DNA from: Proteiniphilum sp. UBA5267
GTDB lineage: Bacteria > Bacteroidota > Bacteroidia > Bacteroidales > Dysgonomonadaceae
Direction of reading: 5' to 3'
Length of the DNA stretch: 5,710 bases
Assembly: GCA_002411515.1 (NCBI GenBank)
Contig: DHTF01000035.1
Coordinates: forward strand, 19,410 to 25,119
This document shows positions 5,320 to 5,710 of the stretch, piece after piece. Within the stretch, counting starts at the first letter, position 1; each line of letters starts with the position of its first letter. Both the position numbers and the translations under genes were made by a program. The notes beneath the pieces were generated by a model that was given only the letters and a program-made list of their open reading frames with translations, had not been told where the DNA came from and searched no databases.

Positions 5320-5710
5320 TTACCGGATCAACTCAGCCTGGTCGACAGGCAGAATGTCACACTCCATGAAGAGATTGATGGTGATCCATTCATCCACTTT
5401 CAGCATCCCCATCATGTGCACAGGCGGGGTCAGGTTAAAGTCGCGAATATTGATTGACTTTTTTATATCGAACGTGAAATTACTCCCGTTTTTCTCTGCC
5501 TTAACAGGAAAAGTATACCGGCGCGTAACACCAGTGATGGTGACGTCGATCAGTGCATCAACAGTGTCGTCCAAAGGCTCATCCGACAGCCTGACATGAT
5601 CGAGTTCGATGTGCATGACAGGATATTCATCCGACTTAACCAGTTTATGAAAATCCCTCAGTGCCATCTTGTTGCCAGACATAAATTTTTTTACCGGAAT
5701 CTCCAGGTTT
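5320..5710 (-). CDS. YceI-domain protein, 5' end off the window
   Basis: The minus-strand frame is open from the right edge to the TAA at 5320-5322, giving the C-terminal 129 residues. The visible part begins N-L-E-I-P-V-K-K-F-M-S-G-N-K-M; the I-P-V-K-x-F-x-S-G-N-x-M block, DFHKLVKSDEYPVMHIEL, the VTITGVTRRYTFPV strand and INIRDFNLTPP are typical of YceI. This is a lipocalin-like beta-barrel family whose characterised members bind polyisoprenoids, and most are exported. The Met encoded at 5682 is therefore internal (visible residue 10) and is not the true start; complete YceI proteins have about 170-200 residues, so roughly 50-70 are missing here, including any signal peptide. The barrel ends in a short tail (LPVDQAELIR). 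The small exported protein gene follows 86 bases later on the same strand, and the two may share a transcript. The ligand and role are unknown. Confidence 0.87.
   Translation of the reverse strand, partial: NLEIPVKKFMSGNKMALRDFHKLVKSDEYPVMHIELDHVRLSDEPLDDTVDALIDVTITGVTRRYTFPVKAEKNGSNFTFDIKKSINIRDFNLTPPVHMMGMLKVDEWITINLFMECDILPVDQAELIR

Noticed and set aside
1..5710. Traces of a mobile element, CRISPR array, toxin-antitoxin pair, retron or phage region
   Set aside because: No transposase, integrase, spaced repeats, reverse-transcriptase motif or terminal inverted repeats were seen on either strand; all gaps between genes are under about 270 bases.

Overview
The window looks like ordinary chromosomal DNA from a member of the Bacteroidota, probably the order Bacteroidales. 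The support is a FabI of the type I associate with this phylum, a lipoprotein signal followed by a charged K-D-Q-D-D stretch, Bacteroidota-type promoter elements (TTTG, about 20 bases, TAnnTTTG), starts without clear Shine-Dalgarno sequences, and short AT-rich gaps. The genus is not resolvable by eye; Parabacteroides-like or Dysgonomonadaceae-like would both fit. I saw no rRNA, tRNA, CRISPR array, insertion sequence, phage gene or defence system.

Layout from left to right. Positions 1-383 hold most of a minus-strand VOC/glyoxalase-I-like gene that runs off the left edge. Positions 494-1219 hold a minus-strand metallo-beta-lactamase-fold hydrolase, which lies upstream of the VOC gene in the direction of transcription and is probably co-transcribed with it. 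A divergent spacer of about 270 bases separates it from plus-strand fabI (1487-2344), which ends in a perfect-palindrome terminator (2366-2400). A second perfect palindrome (2434-2459) follows, and its right arm contains the -33 box of a textbook promoter for a Sua5/YrdC/YciO-family gene (2487-3095); that promoter implies an mRNA with almost no leader. Next comes a lipoprotein S41-family serine protease (3167-4867). Two minus-strand genes close the window: a small exported protein with a CxxC pair (4871-5233), which meets the protease gene tail to tail with only 3 bases between stop codons, and the C-terminal part of a YceI-domain protein (5320 to beyond 5710).

The genes do not form one pathway. 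FabI (fatty-acid elongation) and the Sua5-family protein (probably tRNA t6A synthesis) are housekeeping. The VOC/MBL pair could handle a small reactive metabolite, by analogy with glyoxalase I and II. The protease, the small exported protein and perhaps the YceI protein act in the envelope. I do not see a convincing undescribed multi-gene system. The points most worth a second look are regulatory: the promoter built into a palindrome with a near-leaderless start, and the hairpin-free tail-to-tail junction.
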